From the NCBI RefSeq assembly GCF_014650575.1, contig NZ_BMVF01000005.1, positions 62,001-126,000 of the forward strand: DNA of 64,000 nt, given 5' to 3'. The notes below the pieces were generated by a model. That model was given only the letters and a program-made list of their open reading frames with translations, had not been told where the DNA came from and made no database searches. The first letter of the stretch is position 1. Every line of letters begins with the position of its first letter. Of this stretch, positions 17,526 to 28,880 are shown one piece after another. This DNA comes from Streptomyces naganishii JCM 4654. Lineage in GTDB: Bacteria; Actinomycetota; Actinomycetes; Streptomycetales; Streptomycetaceae. A program made the position numbers and the translations under genes.

Positions 17526-20129
17526 TCAGGCCGCCCCGAACGCCGAGAACGCCCACCCGGTGGCCTGGTGCGTGGCGTCCCCCGGCAGGGCGGCGCGGGC
17601 GTCGCGCAGCGCCTCGGCCAGCGACAGCCCGGCCCCCAGCCCCTTGTGCAGGGCGAGCATCAGCGGCACCACGGCCTCGTCGTTGACCGGCGCGCTGCAG
17701 GCCACCACCCCGGCCGTGCCCAGCGGCAGCAGCGCGGTGACCAGACCGAGGAGTTCGTCCGCGCCGACCGACGCGAACCGCGCCGTCTCGCAGCAGGACA
17801 GGATGATCCGGTACGGGCTGCGGTCCAGGCGCTCGAAGTCGTGCACGACGATCGGCCCGTCCGCCATGGTCAGCGACGAGAACAGGGGACTGTCCGCGCG
17901 GAAGGCGCCGTGCGCGGCGATGTGCGCGAGCGCGGCCCCGTCCAGCTCCCGCAGCACCCGCGACACGTGCGCGTCCGGCCCCTCAAGAACGGTCGGCGCC
18001 TCGTAGCGGTCCGCGAGCTGGGGCACCTCCGCGCCGCCGGTGGCCAGCCCAGGCCCGCGCACCAGCACCTGCCGCCCGCCCGGCGGCGGCTCGGTCTCCC
18101 GCGCCCGCAGCCAGCTGCCCGCCGACGGCGACACGCTCAGCACCCGCTCCCGCAGCGACGGCAGCAGCGCCCACGGCACTTGGTGCAGCGAGCCCGGCGG
18201 CACCACCACGACCGGCCCGGAGCCCAGGTGCCGGGCGGCCGGCCCGAGCAGCAGTTCCTCCAGCCGGCGGCCCGCCGCCTCCACCAGCGGCAGCCGGGCC
18301 GCCGCGCCCGGATGCGCCAGCCGCCGCAGCCCCGCCTGCACGTGCTCGGCCTCGGCCACCGCGTCCGCGAGCCGCCCGGCCTCGAAGCGCCGTACCCGGC
18401 CCTGACCGCACAGCAGCACGTGCACCCGCCCGTCCAGCACGGCCAGTTCCACCAGCCGGGCCTCGCCGAGCCGCGCGAGCAGCCGGCCCGGCTCGAAGCG
18501 GTCGCCGCCGCCGGGGGACCGGCCGCGCAGCCGCAGGGTGCGGGCGCGGATCTCCCGCTCCAGGCGCCGCTGTTCGCGCTCCAGCGCGGGCACCGGGTGC
18601 CCCTCCTGCCGGGCCTCCTCGGCGCGGGCCGCGATCTCGCGGAACGCGGTCAGACCGCTGAGCAGCGCCGGATCGGCGGGCGGCTTCGTCGGCGGCGCGG
18701 ACAGCACGGTGGCCCGCCAGCGCTCGCTCCACACCAGCAGCCGGCGCGGCTCACCCGAGGCCAGCCCGGCCTCCTGGGCCAGCGCGGCCAGTTCGGCGCC
18801 CTGTGCGGTGGCCCGCGCCCGCAACTCCGAGGCCCCCAGCGTCGTACGGTGGTCGTCCAGCACGTCCAGGCCGCGCCGGCACGCCTCCAGCACGCCCCGC
18901 CCCGACCCGGCCGCCCGCGACCGCAGGGCCTGCGCCGCCCAGCCGGTCATCCGGGCCAGCGGCGGCCCGCTGTGCCGGCTGCGCGCGGCCACCGCCAGAT
19001 GCCGTTCGGCGTCCGCCGTCCAGCCCAGGGCGAGCGCGATCCGGCCCGCCAGCAGGGACGCCTCCGGCGCGGCCGGCGAACCGAAGGCGGCCAGCCGTCC
19101 GGCCACCGCCGCCGCGTCCGCGACCAGCCGCCCCGAGCGGCGCCCGGCGGCGACCCGCGCCTCGATCAGCACCAGCCGGGCGTGCGTCTCCCACCAGGTG
19201 CGCCGCTGCCCCGCGAACAGCCGCACCGCCACGTCCGCGCGCGCGATCGCCGTGTGCGCCTCGCCCGCCAGCCGCGCCGCTCGGGCCGCGACCAGCAGCA
19301 GCTCCGCCTTCCGCGTGGACTGCCCGCCCAGACCGTCGAGTTCGGCGATCGCCGCATCCGCCTCCGCCAGCGCCTCCGGGGCCAGCCCGGCCGCCATCAG
19401 CACCTCGCACCGCCGGATGTTCAGCATGAACGTCGGCGTGTCCAGCTTGGCGTACCGCTCCTCCGCCTCGGCGAGCAGCCGCAGCGCCGCCGGGATGTCG
19501 CCCCGGCGGAACGCGGCCAGGCCCCGGCTCTCCACCGCGTCCGCCTTGTCGTGCTCCTGACCCGTGGTGTCCCACAGCGCCTCGGCCGCGGTGAAGTCGG
19601 CGTCGGCGCGCTCCACCGCGCCCAGCGCCAGGTGCACGGTGGCCCGCAGGGTCAGCGCCCGCGCCGTCCAGATGACGTCCTCGGCCTGCCGCAGCACCGG
19701 AATGGCCCGGCGCACGTCCTCCAGCGCCTCGCGGTGCCGCCCCAGCACCCACCACACGTACGCCCGCCGGTACAGCACGCGCGCCCGCGTGTGCCCGCTC
19801 CCGCGCGCGACCCCGCGCTCGAACGCCACCAGCCCCTGCCGAGTGCGCCCCGCGTGCACCAACGCGACCCCGAGCGTGGCCAGTACGTCGGCCTCCCGCT
19901 CGGCGGAGTCCGCCCGCGCCGCCAGGTCGCGGGCCCGCCGCAGATGCCGCAGAGCCAGCCGCAGATCACCGAAGTCCCGCTGCCAGATGCCGATCACCTG
20001 GTGCGCCACCGAGGCGTGGAGCGGCGGCGCACCGGCCTCCAGCAGCCCGCGGGCCCGGGTCACGGCCTCGCCCGGGGCGGCGAACACCATCGGAAGCAGT
20101 TCGAGCACCGAGTCGTCTCCCGCTGTCAC
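17526..20129 (-). CDS. TPR-CHAT domain protease-like protein
   Basis: This 867-residue protein has an Ala/Arg/Leu-rich helical N-terminal two-thirds with TPR-like repeats (residues about 20-450). A C-terminal CHAT domain (about 570-867) has caspase-like catalytic residues: His740 in AHGAF and Cys780 in ILSCCET. LHQVPWALLPSL is the conserved strand before them. No signal peptide is present, so it should act in the cytosol. The GTG at 20129 lies 7 nt after TACCAT, suggesting a leaderless transcript. It is divergent from a subtilase-sigma-unknown operon across a shared control region. TPR-CHAT proteins elsewhere are triggered proteases; the trigger here is unknown. Confidence 0.87.
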   Translation of the reverse strand: MTAGDDSVLELLPMVFAAPGEAVTRARGLLEAGAPPLHASVAHQVIGIWQRDFGDLRLALRHLRRARDLAARADSAEREADVLATLGVALVHAGRTRQGLVAFERGVARGSGHTRARVLYRRAYVWWVLGRHREALEDVRRAIPVLRQAEDVIWTARALTLRATVHLALGAVERADADFTAAEALWDTTGQEHDKADAVESRGLAAFRRGDIPAALRLLAEAEERYAKLDTPTFMLNIRRCEVLMAAGLAPEALAEADAAIAELDGLGGQSTRKAELLLVAARAARLAGEAHTAIARADVAVRLFAGQRRTWWETHARLVLIEARVAAGRRSGRLVADAAAVAGRLAAFGSPAAPEASLLAGRIALALGWTADAERHLAVAARSRHSGPPLARMTGWAAQALRSRAAGSGRGVLEACRRGLDVLDDHRTTLGASELRARATAQGAELAALAQEAGLASGEPRRLLVWSERWRATVLSAPPTKPPADPALLSGLTAFREIAARAEEARQEGHPVPALEREQRRLEREIRARTLRLRGRSPGGGDRFEPGRLLARLGEARLVELAVLDGRVHVLLCGQGRVRRFEAGRLADAVAEAEHVQAGLRRLAHPGAAARLPLVEAAGRRLEELLLGPAARHLGSGPVVVVPPGSLHQVPWALLPSLRERVLSVSPSAGSWLRARETEPPPGGRQVLVRGPGLATGGAEVPQLADRYEAPTVLEGPDAHVSRVLRELDGAALAHIAAHGAFRADSPLFSSLTMADGPIVVHDFERLDRSPYRIILSCCETARFASVGADELLGLVTALLPLGTAGVVACSAPVNDEAVVPLMLALHKGLGAGLSLAEALRDARAALPGDATHQATGWAFSAFGAA

Positions 20130-20273
20130 TTGTCGGATGGTAGTGGCCCACCGGTGACCGAGGAACCGCGGGAGAGTCGTTCGGCGCTGTACCGAACGGG
20201 CCGTTCGGCGCTGTATCAAGTGACGGCCCCACGGCTCTGACTGACGACCACCACCCCAACGGGAGGACACCCC
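20130..20273. promoter_or_regulatory. Divergent control region of the CHAT and subtilase genes, with repeats
   Basis: The 14-bp CGTTCGGCGCTGTA occurs at 20178-20191 and 20202-20215, exactly 24 bp apart. Between and around them lie the palindrome GAACGGGCCGTTC (20194-20206) and the inverted pair TTCGG/CCGAA (20180-20196). On the minus strand TACCAT stands 7 nt before the CHAT GTG. The 24-bp phase is just over two helical turns, as expected for paired protein sites. Confidence 0.6.
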
Positions 20274-21710
20274 ATGGCCCCACAGCGATTCCACGAGCAG
20301 TTCGACCAGATCCAGCGCTCGATGCCCGACGTCCCGCTGGCCATGGGCCCGGACGACTCCGCCGAGTTCTTCTACGAGAAGGGAGTCGTCCTCGCCCGCG
20401 ACGGCGAGGAGGCCCGCCTGGTGGAGGACACCGTGCGCACCCACTTCACCCAGGCCACCGGCCTGACCCCCGACCGGGTGCGCCGGGCGAGCCCGGAGAC
20501 CAACCGCACCGGCGTCACCCGTATCCAGGTCGGCGACCCCGGCCACGGCGACCGCAGCGGCGACCGCGCCGTCGCGCACGCCCTGCGCGCGCTGCGCGAG
20601 CACGAGGGCCGGGCCGGCCGGCGCCTGGTCAGCCGCAACCACGTGGTGTCCATCGCGGTCAACGCCTGCCCCGGCGACGAACCCGTGCCCGCCCCGCTCA
20701 CGCAGGGGACCAACCCCGCTCCCGCCGGCACCGCCTACGACGCCGACACCGCCGTCGGCGTCCTCGTCATCGACACCGGCCTCATGCACGACTACCGCTC
20801 GGAGCCGCTGCTGGTCCACACCGAGGGCGACGCCCAGGTGCAGGAGACCGACGGCCAGGGCGTCCTGCGCCAGTACGTCGGCCACGGCACGTTCATCGCC
20901 GGCCTCGTCGCCGCCGTCGCCCCCAACACCGACATCAGCGTCAAGGGCACCCTCAACGACGCCGGCGCCATCCTCGAATCCGACTTCGGGCACAAGCTCT
21001 TCGAGGCCGTCGACGCACACGGCTGGCCCGACATCATCAGCCTGTCCGCCGGCACCTCCAACGGCCGCACCGACGGCCTGCTCGGCGCCGACGCCTTCAT
21101 GCGGGAACTGCGCGAACAGGGCACCCTGCTGGTCGCCGCCGCCGGCAACAACGCGAGCGCCACCCCGTTCTGGCCCGCCGCCTACGCCGACCAGCCCGAG
21201 TACGCCGGCTCCGTGCTGTCCGTCGGCGCGCTGCGCGGCGACGGCGAGTTCGGCGCCTGCTTCAGCAACCACGGCCCCTGGGTCAAGGCGTACGCCCCCG
21301 GCGAGCGCCTCACCAGCGCCCTCACCGGCTTCACCGCGCCCGTGCCCTACGTCTACCAGCACTCCACCTACGACGCCTGCCGGTTCGGCTTCACCTACGC
21401 CTGCACCTGCCAGTACCCGCGCCACACCGGCCTGTTGAGCGAGGGCCAGGAGAGCACCGGGGCCAAGGCGGACCAGGTGATGTTCGAGGGGTACGCCCAC
21501 TGGAGCGGGACCTCCTTCGCCACCCCCGTGGCCGCCGGCATGGTCGCCGCCCACATGACCGCCCACAAGGAGCGCGACCCGCGCGCCGCCCGGCGCCAAC
21601 TCCTCGAGTCCAACACGCAGTACGCCGAAGTGCGCGGGGCGCACGTGCCGGCGCTGCGCCCGTCCACCTGGAGCCCCGTACCGGTCCTGCGGCTCGCTCC
21701 GCCGGCATGA
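20274..21710 (+). CDS. Intracellular S8 (subtilisin-like) serine peptidase
   Basis: The 478-residue protein carries the S8 triad: Asp167 (VLVIDTG), His204 (GHGTFIAG) and Ser414 (SGTSFATP). AAAGNNAS supplies the oxyanion Asn. An insertion with four cysteines (CRFGFTYACTC plus one upstream) lies between the Asn and Ser blocks. There is no signal peptide, unlike typical exported Streptomyces subtilases. The first about 150 residues could be an inhibitory or partner-binding region. GGGAGGA precedes the ATG. The stop overlaps or adjoins the sigma-factor gene, so they are one operon, facing a CHAT protease. Confidence 0.88.
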   Translation: MAPQRFHEQFDQIQRSMPDVPLAMGPDDSAEFFYEKGVVLARDGEEARLVEDTVRTHFTQATGLTPDRVRRASPETNRTGVTRIQVGDPGHGDRSGDRAVAHALRALREHEGRAGRRLVSRNHVVSIAVNACPGDEPVPAPLTQGTNPAPAGTAYDADTAVGVLVIDTGLMHDYRSEPLLVHTEGDAQVQETDGQGVLRQYVGHGTFIAGLVAAVAPNTDISVKGTLNDAGAILESDFGHKLFEAVDAHGWPDIISLSAGTSNGRTDGLLGADAFMRELREQGTLLVAAAGNNASATPFWPAAYADQPEYAGSVLSVGALRGDGEFGACFSNHGPWVKAYAPGERLTSALTGFTAPVPYVYQHSTYDACRFGFTYACTCQYPRHTGLLSEGQESTGAKADQVMFEGYAHWSGTSFATPVAAGMVAAHMTAHKERDPRAARRQLLESNTQYAEVRGAHVPALRPSTWSPVPVLRLAPPA

Positions 21711-21769
21711 GGGCCGGAGTCATCCCCTCCACGGCGTACCATGACATGCCGTACACGAGGGGTGAGGTC

Positions 21770-22345
21770 GTGGATCGTGCAGATGTCGGCGTGCTCGTCC
21801 AGTCCGCCGTCGACGGCGACGCGGCGGCATGGAAGGCACTGGTGGAGGGACTCAGTCCGCTGGTGTGGTCCGTCGTGCGCGCGCACCGGCTCTCCGACGC
21901 CGACGGGCACGAGGTGTACCAGACCGTCTGGTTCCGCTTCGCCCAGCACCTCGGCCGGATCAGGGAACCGGAGAAAGCGGGCTCCTGGCTCGCCAGCACC
22001 GCGCGCAACGAGTGCCTGAAGACGCTGCGCGGCCTGAGCCGGCTCACGGTGACGGACGACCCGCAACTCCTGGACCGGGTGAGCGAGGACCGTACGCCGG
22101 AGCAGTCGCTGCTCGACTCCGAGGAGGCCGCCGCGCAGAGCGAGCGGATCCGGCGGCTGTGGCAGGAGTTCGAGGAACTGGGCGAGCGCTGCCGCCAGTT
22201 GCTGCGCGTCCTCATGTCCTCGCCGCCGCCCAGCTACCAGGAGGTGTCCGCCGCGCTGGGGGTCGCCGTGGGCAGCATCGGACCACTGCGCCAGCGCTGT
22301 CTGCGGCGACTGCGCGCCCGACTCGACGCACGGGGGACCACGTGA
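21770..22345 (+). CDS. ECF-like RNA polymerase sigma factor
   Basis: This 191-residue sigma-70 family protein has region 2 as ALVEGLSPLVWSVVRAHRLS...VYQTVWFRFAQHL and region 4 as QEVSAALGVAVGSIGPLRQRCL. The GTG at 21770 is chosen because GAGGGG lies 7 nt upstream and the protein then begins VDRADVGVLVQSA. An ATG at 21707, overlapping the peptidase stop, would add 21 residues. The stop overlaps the next gene by 4 nt. Being encoded between a subtilase and a small protein, it probably drives the cassette or its targets. No classical zinc anti-sigma gene is present. Confidence 0.87.
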   Translation: MDRADVGVLVQSAVDGDAAAWKALVEGLSPLVWSVVRAHRLSDADGHEVYQTVWFRFAQHLGRIREPEKAGSWLASTARNECLKTLRGLSRLTVTDDPQLLDRVSEDRTPEQSLLDSEEAAAQSERIRRLWQEFEELGERCRQLLRVLMSSPPPSYQEVSAALGVAVGSIGPLRQRCLRRLRARLDARGTT

Positions 22346-22809
22346 ACGACCACATCACACACGACGACCCGGGCAGCGCCGACGACGCGCTGCTGGAGGA
22401 GGAACTGCGGCAGGCGGCCGCCATCCTCGACGCGGTGCCCGCCGGCCTGCTCCAACTCGCCGTCGAGGCCTACGCGCTGCACGACCTGGACGCCCGCATC
22501 GCCGAGCTGACCTTCGACTCGCTGGTCGACGCCATCCCGGTCAGGGGCGCCGTGGACGTGCCGCGGATGCTGACCTTCCAGGCGGGCGGGCTGACCGTCG
22601 ACGTCGAGGTCACCAAGGACGGCCTGATGGGGCAGGTGCTGCCCCCGCAGCCGGCCGGCATCGAGGTGCTGAACGGGCCGCGGCAGACCGCCGCGCTCAC
22701 CGCCGACGAGCTCGGCCGCTTCACCGGCCAGGCCCCGACCAGCGGCCCGTTCGCGCTGCGGCTGAGCACGGGCGGCGAGACGGTGGTCACCGAGTGGCTG
22801 CGCGCCTGA
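22342..22809 (+). CDS. Small protein of unknown function, fourth gene of the protease-sigma cassette
   Basis: This 155-residue acidic protein starts at a GTG overlapping the sigma-factor stop (GTGA). It has a helical first half (LLEEELRQAAAILDAVPAG, then LHDLDARIAELTFDSL) and a beta-rich second half (RMLTFQAGGLTVDVEV to the end). I recognise no named family. There is no membrane span or HCC zinc motif, so it is not a standard anti-sigma factor. Tight coupling to the sigma gene suggests a partner or modulator of the sigma factor, the peptidase or the CHAT protein. Confidence 0.75.
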   Translation: MNDHITHDDPGSADDALLEEELRQAAAILDAVPAGLLQLAVEAYALHDLDARIAELTFDSLVDAIPVRGAVDVPRMLTFQAGGLTVDVEVTKDGLMGQVLPPQPAGIEVLNGPRQTAALTADELGRFTGQAPTSGPFALRLSTGGETVVTEWLRA

Positions 22810-22833
22810 CCGGCCCGGCCGGCCCGCGCACGC

Positions 22834-24111
22834 TCACCAGGTGACCGGCAGGGTCTGCGGACCGCGGATCATCGTCTGGCGCCGCCAGGCGACCCGCTCG
22901 GCGGGAACCGCGAGCCGCAGCCCCGGCAGCCGGTCGAGCAGCGTGCCGACCAGCAGCTCGGTCTGGAGCCGGGCGAGGACGGCGCCCGTGCAGTAGTGCG
23001 GCCCGTTGCCGAACGACAGGTGCGGGTTGGGATCGCGGTCGGGCTCGATGCGGTCCGGGTCCTCGAAGACGTCCGGGTCGCGGTTGGCTGCCAGGTAGGA
23101 GACGTAGACCGGATCACCGGCGGCGATGCGCACCCCGTGCAGCTCGACGTCCTCCAGCGCGATCCGGGCCAGGCCCACGGTGCTGCGGTGCGGCACGTAC
23201 CGCAGCAGTTCGTCCAGCACCGGGCCGCGCTGCTCGGGCCGCTCCCGCATCCGGGCCATCAGCGCCGGCCGGGTCAGCAGCAGGTACAGCATCTGCCCGC
23301 AGTTGTGGGTGACGGCCTCCCCGCCTATCTGCAGCGGGCCAGCCAGGCCCACCGCCTCGTCCTCGCTGATCTCGCCCCGGCCGACCGCGGCGCCCAGCAG
23401 CGACAGCACGTCCTCGCCGCCGCCGTCCCGGCGGGCCCGGACGGTCGCGGCGATCCAGCCGTACATGGCCTCCTTGGCCCGGTCGGCCGCCTCCGCACCG
23501 CCGCACATGGAGATGATCTGCCGGGTCCAGGTGTGCACCCGCTCCCGCTCCCCGGCCGGCACCCCCATCACCTCGCTGACCACCGCGATCGGGAACGGCT
23601 CGAGCACCCGCTCCACCAGGTCGGCGGGCGGCCCCTGCCGCAGCAGCCCGTCGACCAGCTCGTCCAGCATCTCCTGCGCGCGCGGTCGCAGCCGCTTCAT
23701 CGCGCCCACGGTGAACGCGCCCGACACCGGCTTGCGCAGCCGGTTGTGGTCCGGCTGGTCCGCCCAGGCCAGCGAACCCGGGCGCGGCTTGAAGTGCGGC
23801 GCCAGCCGGGTCACCTGACGGCGGGTGACCTCGGCGCGGCTGAACCGCGGATCGTTGGTGATCAGCTTCACGTCGTCGTAGCGGGTCGCCAGCCACGCCC
23901 ACCCCTCGCCGTACGGCAGCCGGATACGGGTCAGGGGACCCTCGCGCATGAGGTCGGCGAGCACCGGGTCGAACGCGGTGCCGTCGAGGTCGAGCGCGGG
24001 CCACTCCCGGACCGGGGGCGGCGCCGTCCCCTCGCCCGGGGGCTGCGCCGCGCCAAGGGGCGGCGGGGACGTGACCCGGTTGGGCGGGGGCGTGGTGATC
24101 TCCTGCGTCAT
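22834..24111 (-). CDS. Cytochrome P450
   Basis: This 425-residue P450 has the heme-binding motif FGNGPHYCTG with the ligand Cys374, and the ExxR pair as ELLR. The I-helix reads IGGEAVTHN: the acid Glu265 is kept but the following oxygen-activating Thr is Ala266, as in P450eryF-type enzymes. The ATG at 24111 follows GAGGGTGGG; a longer frame has no such site. A Pro-rich N-terminal leader of about 35 residues precedes the fold. No ferredoxin gene is adjacent, so redox partners must come from elsewhere. The substrate is unknown. Confidence 0.93.
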   Translation of the reverse strand: MTQEITTPPPNRVTSPPPLGAAQPPGEGTAPPPVREWPALDLDGTAFDPVLADLMREGPLTRIRLPYGEGWAWLATRYDDVKLITNDPRFSRAEVTRRQVTRLAPHFKPRPGSLAWADQPDHNRLRKPVSGAFTVGAMKRLRPRAQEMLDELVDGLLRQGPPADLVERVLEPFPIAVVSEVMGVPAGERERVHTWTRQIISMCGGAEAADRAKEAMYGWIAATVRARRDGGGEDVLSLLGAAVGRGEISEDEAVGLAGPLQIGGEAVTHNCGQMLYLLLTRPALMARMRERPEQRGPVLDELLRYVPHRSTVGLARIALEDVELHGVRIAAGDPVYVSYLAANRDPDVFEDPDRIEPDRDPNPHLSFGNGPHYCTGAVLARLQTELLVGTLLDRLPGLRLAVPAERVAWRRQTMIRGPQTLPVTW

Positions 24112-24172
24112 ACACCCACCCTCGGCGCGGCCCGGCCGGTTGTCGCGCCGGAGTGCTCCAGGCGGCGGAGGG

Positions 24173-25033
24173 TCACCCGTGAGTGTCACGGCGGCCGCCG
24201 GGGCCGCCCTCGCCACCGGGTCGGCGGACGCCGTGGAGTTCGTGGAGGCCGTCGACCAGGCGGGCCAGCGCCGACGCCGTCCGGGTGAGACCCGGCCCGG
24301 CGGGACCGCCCGGCTCGCTCATGTACGTGTCCCGTCTGATCTCCACCATCAGCGCACTGACCCGCGCATCCCTCCCGTAGTACTCCAGCGGTACGTACGC
24401 CCCGCCGAAGGGGCTGTCGAGCCCCGTCTCGCCGCACCCGGCGAACGCCTCGCGGGCGAGCGCGGCCAGCCGGGGCGGGGTGTGGAAGGCGTCGGTGCCC
24501 AGGCACACGGGCGGGCGGGGACCGGCGCCGTGCAGTTCGTAGGGGAGAGCGGCGGTGGGGTAGGAGTGCACGTCGACTATTACGGCCCGCCCGGTCGCGG
24601 CGAGCCGGCCGGCGACGGCCTCGGTCATGGCCCGCGCGTACGGGCGGAAGAAGCGCTCGACGAGCGGCGCCGGATCGGTGTCCGGCGCCCGCAGCACGCC
24701 CCGGTGCGTGGTCGCCGTGTAGACGGCGCCCATGCCCACGGCGAGCATCTCCTCCCGCTCGTCCGGGAACCGCTCCGGGTCTACGACCAGCCGCGACAGC
24801 CGGTTGACGAACCGCCACGGAGCGAGCGAGGCCAGCCCGGCGGCCGCCTCGGCGAGCTCGGCGGTGTGCGCGTCGGTGATGTGGTCCAGCTCCCGCTCGA
24901 GGGCCGCGTCGTCGAGCAGGATCCCGGCCCGTACGTCCTCCGGTATCCGCCGTGCCGAGTGCGGCACATGCAGGATCACCGGCGAACCGGCGTCCCCGGG
25001 CAGCAGTGCGAAGGACGGCACGTCGTCGGACAC
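24173..25033 (-). CDS. N-formylglutamate amidohydrolase family protein
   Basis: This 286-residue protein fits the FGase family. It has [13 protein letters not shown] near the start, DAHT ([11 protein letters not shown]), [12 protein letters not shown], and VIVDVHSYP with a metal-type Asp-x-His. [12 protein letters not shown] is near the end. The family cleaves N-formyl-Glu in histidine breakdown, but many members have other amide substrates. The GTG at 25033 is preferred because GGGAG lies 7 nt upstream. It is separated from the P450 start by 61 nt in the same direction and might be cotranscribed. No hut genes are present. Confidence 0.8.
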   Translation of the reverse strand: MSDDVPSFALLPGDAGSPVILHVPHSARRIPEDVRAGILLDDAALERELDHITDAHTAELAEAAAGLASLAPWRFVNRLSRLVVDPERFPDEREEMLAVGMGAVYTATTHRGVLRAPDTDPAPLVERFFRPYARAMTEAVAGRLAATGRAVIVDVHSYPTAALPYELHGAGPRPPVCLGTDAFHTPPRLAALAREAFAGCGETGLDSPFGGAYVPLEYYGRDARVSALMVEIRRDTYMSEPGGPAGPGLTRTASALARLVDGLHELHGVRRPGGEGGPGGRRDTHG

Positions 25034-25176
25034 GGAGCGGCTCCCGTCTCTCCCGGCCCCGCCGGAAGGCCTCACGGACATCACGGGGCGATCATGCCGC
25101 ACCCCACTGACAACGCCGTCCCGTCCCCGGGGACGGCTCCGCCCCGGCTGGCGCGGTGCCGGGCGGGGCGGAGGGC

Positions 25177-25197
25177 GGGGGCCGTGGGACGGCCCCC
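25177..25197 (-). terminator. Terminator of icd
   Basis: A perfect 9-bp stem (GGGGGCCGT and ACGGCCCCC) with a GGG loop lies 21 nt past the icd stop. Confidence 0.75.
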
Positions 25198-25218
25198 GGA
25201 GCCGGGACGCGAGCCGGG

Positions 25219-28878
<3,660 letters not shown>

Positions 28879-28880
28879 CT

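Noticed and set aside
16053..20240. A 1395-residue open frame on the plus strand over the LAL and CHAT genes
   Set aside because: Arg/Pro-rich with no recognisable domain; it is the shadow of two convergent real genes.
20130..21644. Extension of the CHAT frame far upstream of its start, antisense to the subtilase
   Set aside because: The upstream 500 residues are Gly/Val/Ala-rich shadow of the S8 peptidase; a leaderless GTG at 20129 explains the start.
22834..25033. A P450-based biosynthetic gene cluster
   Set aside because: The neighbours are a protease cassette, an amidohydrolase and icd; no synthase, ferredoxin or tailoring genes are present.
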